This document shows positions 5,678 through 6,322 of a stretch of 6,322 nucleotides of DNA, in pieces; position 1 is the first letter of the stretch; each line of letters starts with the position of its first letter. The DNA lies in assembly GCA_023819545.1 (NCBI GenBank), contig JAMWCA010000073.1, positions 1 through 6,322 of the forward strand, written 5' to 3'. The translations under genes and the position numbers were made by a program. The notes under the pieces are model-generated. The model was not told where the DNA came from. It worked only from the letters and a program-made list of their open reading frames with translations, and made no database searches. Source of the DNA: Candidatus Omnitrophota bacterium. GTDB taxonomy: Bacteria > Ratteibacteria > UBA8468 > B48-G9 > JAFGKM01.

Positions 5678-6322
5678 TTAATTCTTTGCTAATTGTTTTA
5701 TATAATTTATTATTTCCCATTTATTTTCAAAGTTCCATAAAGGATAAATTGAGTTGTTTTGAAAAAGCGGATTTGAAAGGGGTAAATTGGGATAAAGTTT
5801 TTGAGCAATTTTAAAATCAACTGTTCCAGGGATTGGTGAATATTCTGCTATCTTTATTTTTACAGGATAATTTTTCAATATCTTTATTGTTTTTATTACC
5901 TCCTGTGGTGTTTGTGCTGGAAGACCTGCAAGGATGTAAACTCCGATTTCTTCTTTCGTAAACCCAGCATCTACTAAATATCTGACAGACCTCTCAAATT
6001 CAGAAAAATTTACTTTATACCCTGATTCTTTTTCTCTATTTTTATCAATTGTTTCAAGCGAAAGACGAATTGTCTTAAAGTTTGTTTCTTTTAAAACATA
6101 AGCAACTTCTTTTTTTATAAATTTAGAATGGATTCCATTAGGAGTATGAAATCTTAATTTTTTATTATATCTTTTAACTTTTTCCAATATTTTAAAAAGA
6201 TGTTCATCAAAATTGAAAAGTAAAGCATCGTCATAAAAAGCAATATCTTCTATTTTAAACTTTTCTGAATTTTTTATTATTTCTTCTGCAACTTCATCAA
6301 AGTTCCTTCTTTTATATTCTGG
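5678..6322 (-). CDS. Radical SAM protein, C-terminal 214 residues (runs off right edge)
   Basis: The minus-strand frame stays open from the window edge to TAA at 5680-5678. A TTG at 6187 is an internal leucine, not a start: the 45 codons upstream of it continue the protein. The fragment shows the later strands of a radical SAM half-barrel: IAFYDDALLF (27-36 of the fragment), FHTPNGIH (58-65), IRLSLET (85-91), VYILAGLPAQT (128-138) and AEYSPIPGT (159-167). The pattern of a DD strand, an R-x-S-L-E strand, an ILAGLP strand and a closing SPIPGT resembles the B12-binding-domain/MiaB-like radical SAM families. The CxxxCxxC cluster motif and any N-terminal cobalamin domain lie beyond the window, so both the iron-sulfur site and the reaction remain unseen. 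The last 45 residues, after SPIPGT, are a short helical tail ending WEIINYIKQLAKN. It is co-transcribed with the TIM-barrel gene 21 bases downstream. Confidence 0.85.
   Translation of the reverse strand, partial: PEYKRRNFDEVAEEIIKNSEKFKIEDIAFYDDALLFNFDEHLFKILEKVKRYNKKLRFHTPNGIHSKFIKKEVAYVLKETNFKTIRLSLETIDKNREKESGYKVNFSEFERSVRYLVDAGFTKEEIGVYILAGLPAQTPQEVIKTIKILKNYPVKIKIAEYSPIPGTVDFKIAQKLYPNLPLSNPLFQNNSIYPLWNFENKWEIINYIKQLAKN

Noticed and set aside
5678..6187. TTG at 6187 as the start of the radical SAM gene
   Set aside because: The frame continues unbroken for 45 more codons to the window edge, encoding the IAFYDDALLF strand typical of the fold, and no ribosome binding site precedes the TTG.

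Overview
This window looks like a compact chromosomal segment of an AT-rich bacterium, with no sign of archaeal or eukaryotic origin. The signs are a bacterial-type leucyl-tRNA synthetase, Shine-Dalgarno sites of the AGGAGG type, near-perfect sigma70-like promoters (TTGACA/TATAAT), arginine mostly written AGA/AGG, and very short gaps between genes. The phylum cannot be fixed from this much sequence. There are no rRNA or tRNA genes, insertion sequences, CRISPR arrays or phage genes, and no gene-free stretch over 300 bases; the longest gap is about 120 bases.

Layout. (1) Bases 1-1050, minus strand: a two-gene transcription unit, a D-tagatose/D-psicose 3-epimerase-like TIM-barrel protein followed by the start of a Gfo/Idh/MocA NAD(P)-dependent oxidoreductase that runs off the left edge. 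Together they suggest sugar or polyol oxidation and isomerisation. (2) Bases 1051-1140: a short divergent control region with two back-to-back promoters whose -35 boxes form a small palindrome. (3) Bases 1141-4405, plus strand: nfo (endonuclease IV, DNA base-excision repair) and leuS (leucyl-tRNA synthetase), overlapping by 14 bases. The nfo promoter puts transcription start on or next to its ATG, so its mRNA appears leaderless. (4) Bases 4402-4706, minus strand: a small two-helix membrane protein with a highly charged Lys/Glu tail, its own perfect consensus promoter and a strong ribosome binding site. It meets leuS tail-to-tail, with the two stop codons sharing the bases TTAA. (5) Bases 4707-4771: a non-coding spacer with a short perfect hairpin. 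(6) Bases 4772-6322, minus strand: the C-terminal 214 residues of a radical SAM protein (entering from the right edge), followed 21 bases later by a second xylose-isomerase-like/endonuclease IV-fold TIM-barrel protein.

The recurring theme is three proteins of the same metal-dependent TIM-barrel superfamily (Pfam AP_endonuc_2) within 5.4 kb: one clear DNA-repair enzyme, one ketose 3-epimerase-like protein, and one of unknown substrate that nevertheless keeps an endonuclease IV-like set of nine metal ligands. I see no convincing evidence for a wholly new system. The best leads are the leaderless nfo-leuS unit with its shared divergent promoter, the radical SAM/TIM-barrel pair, and the highly expressed-looking small membrane protein.
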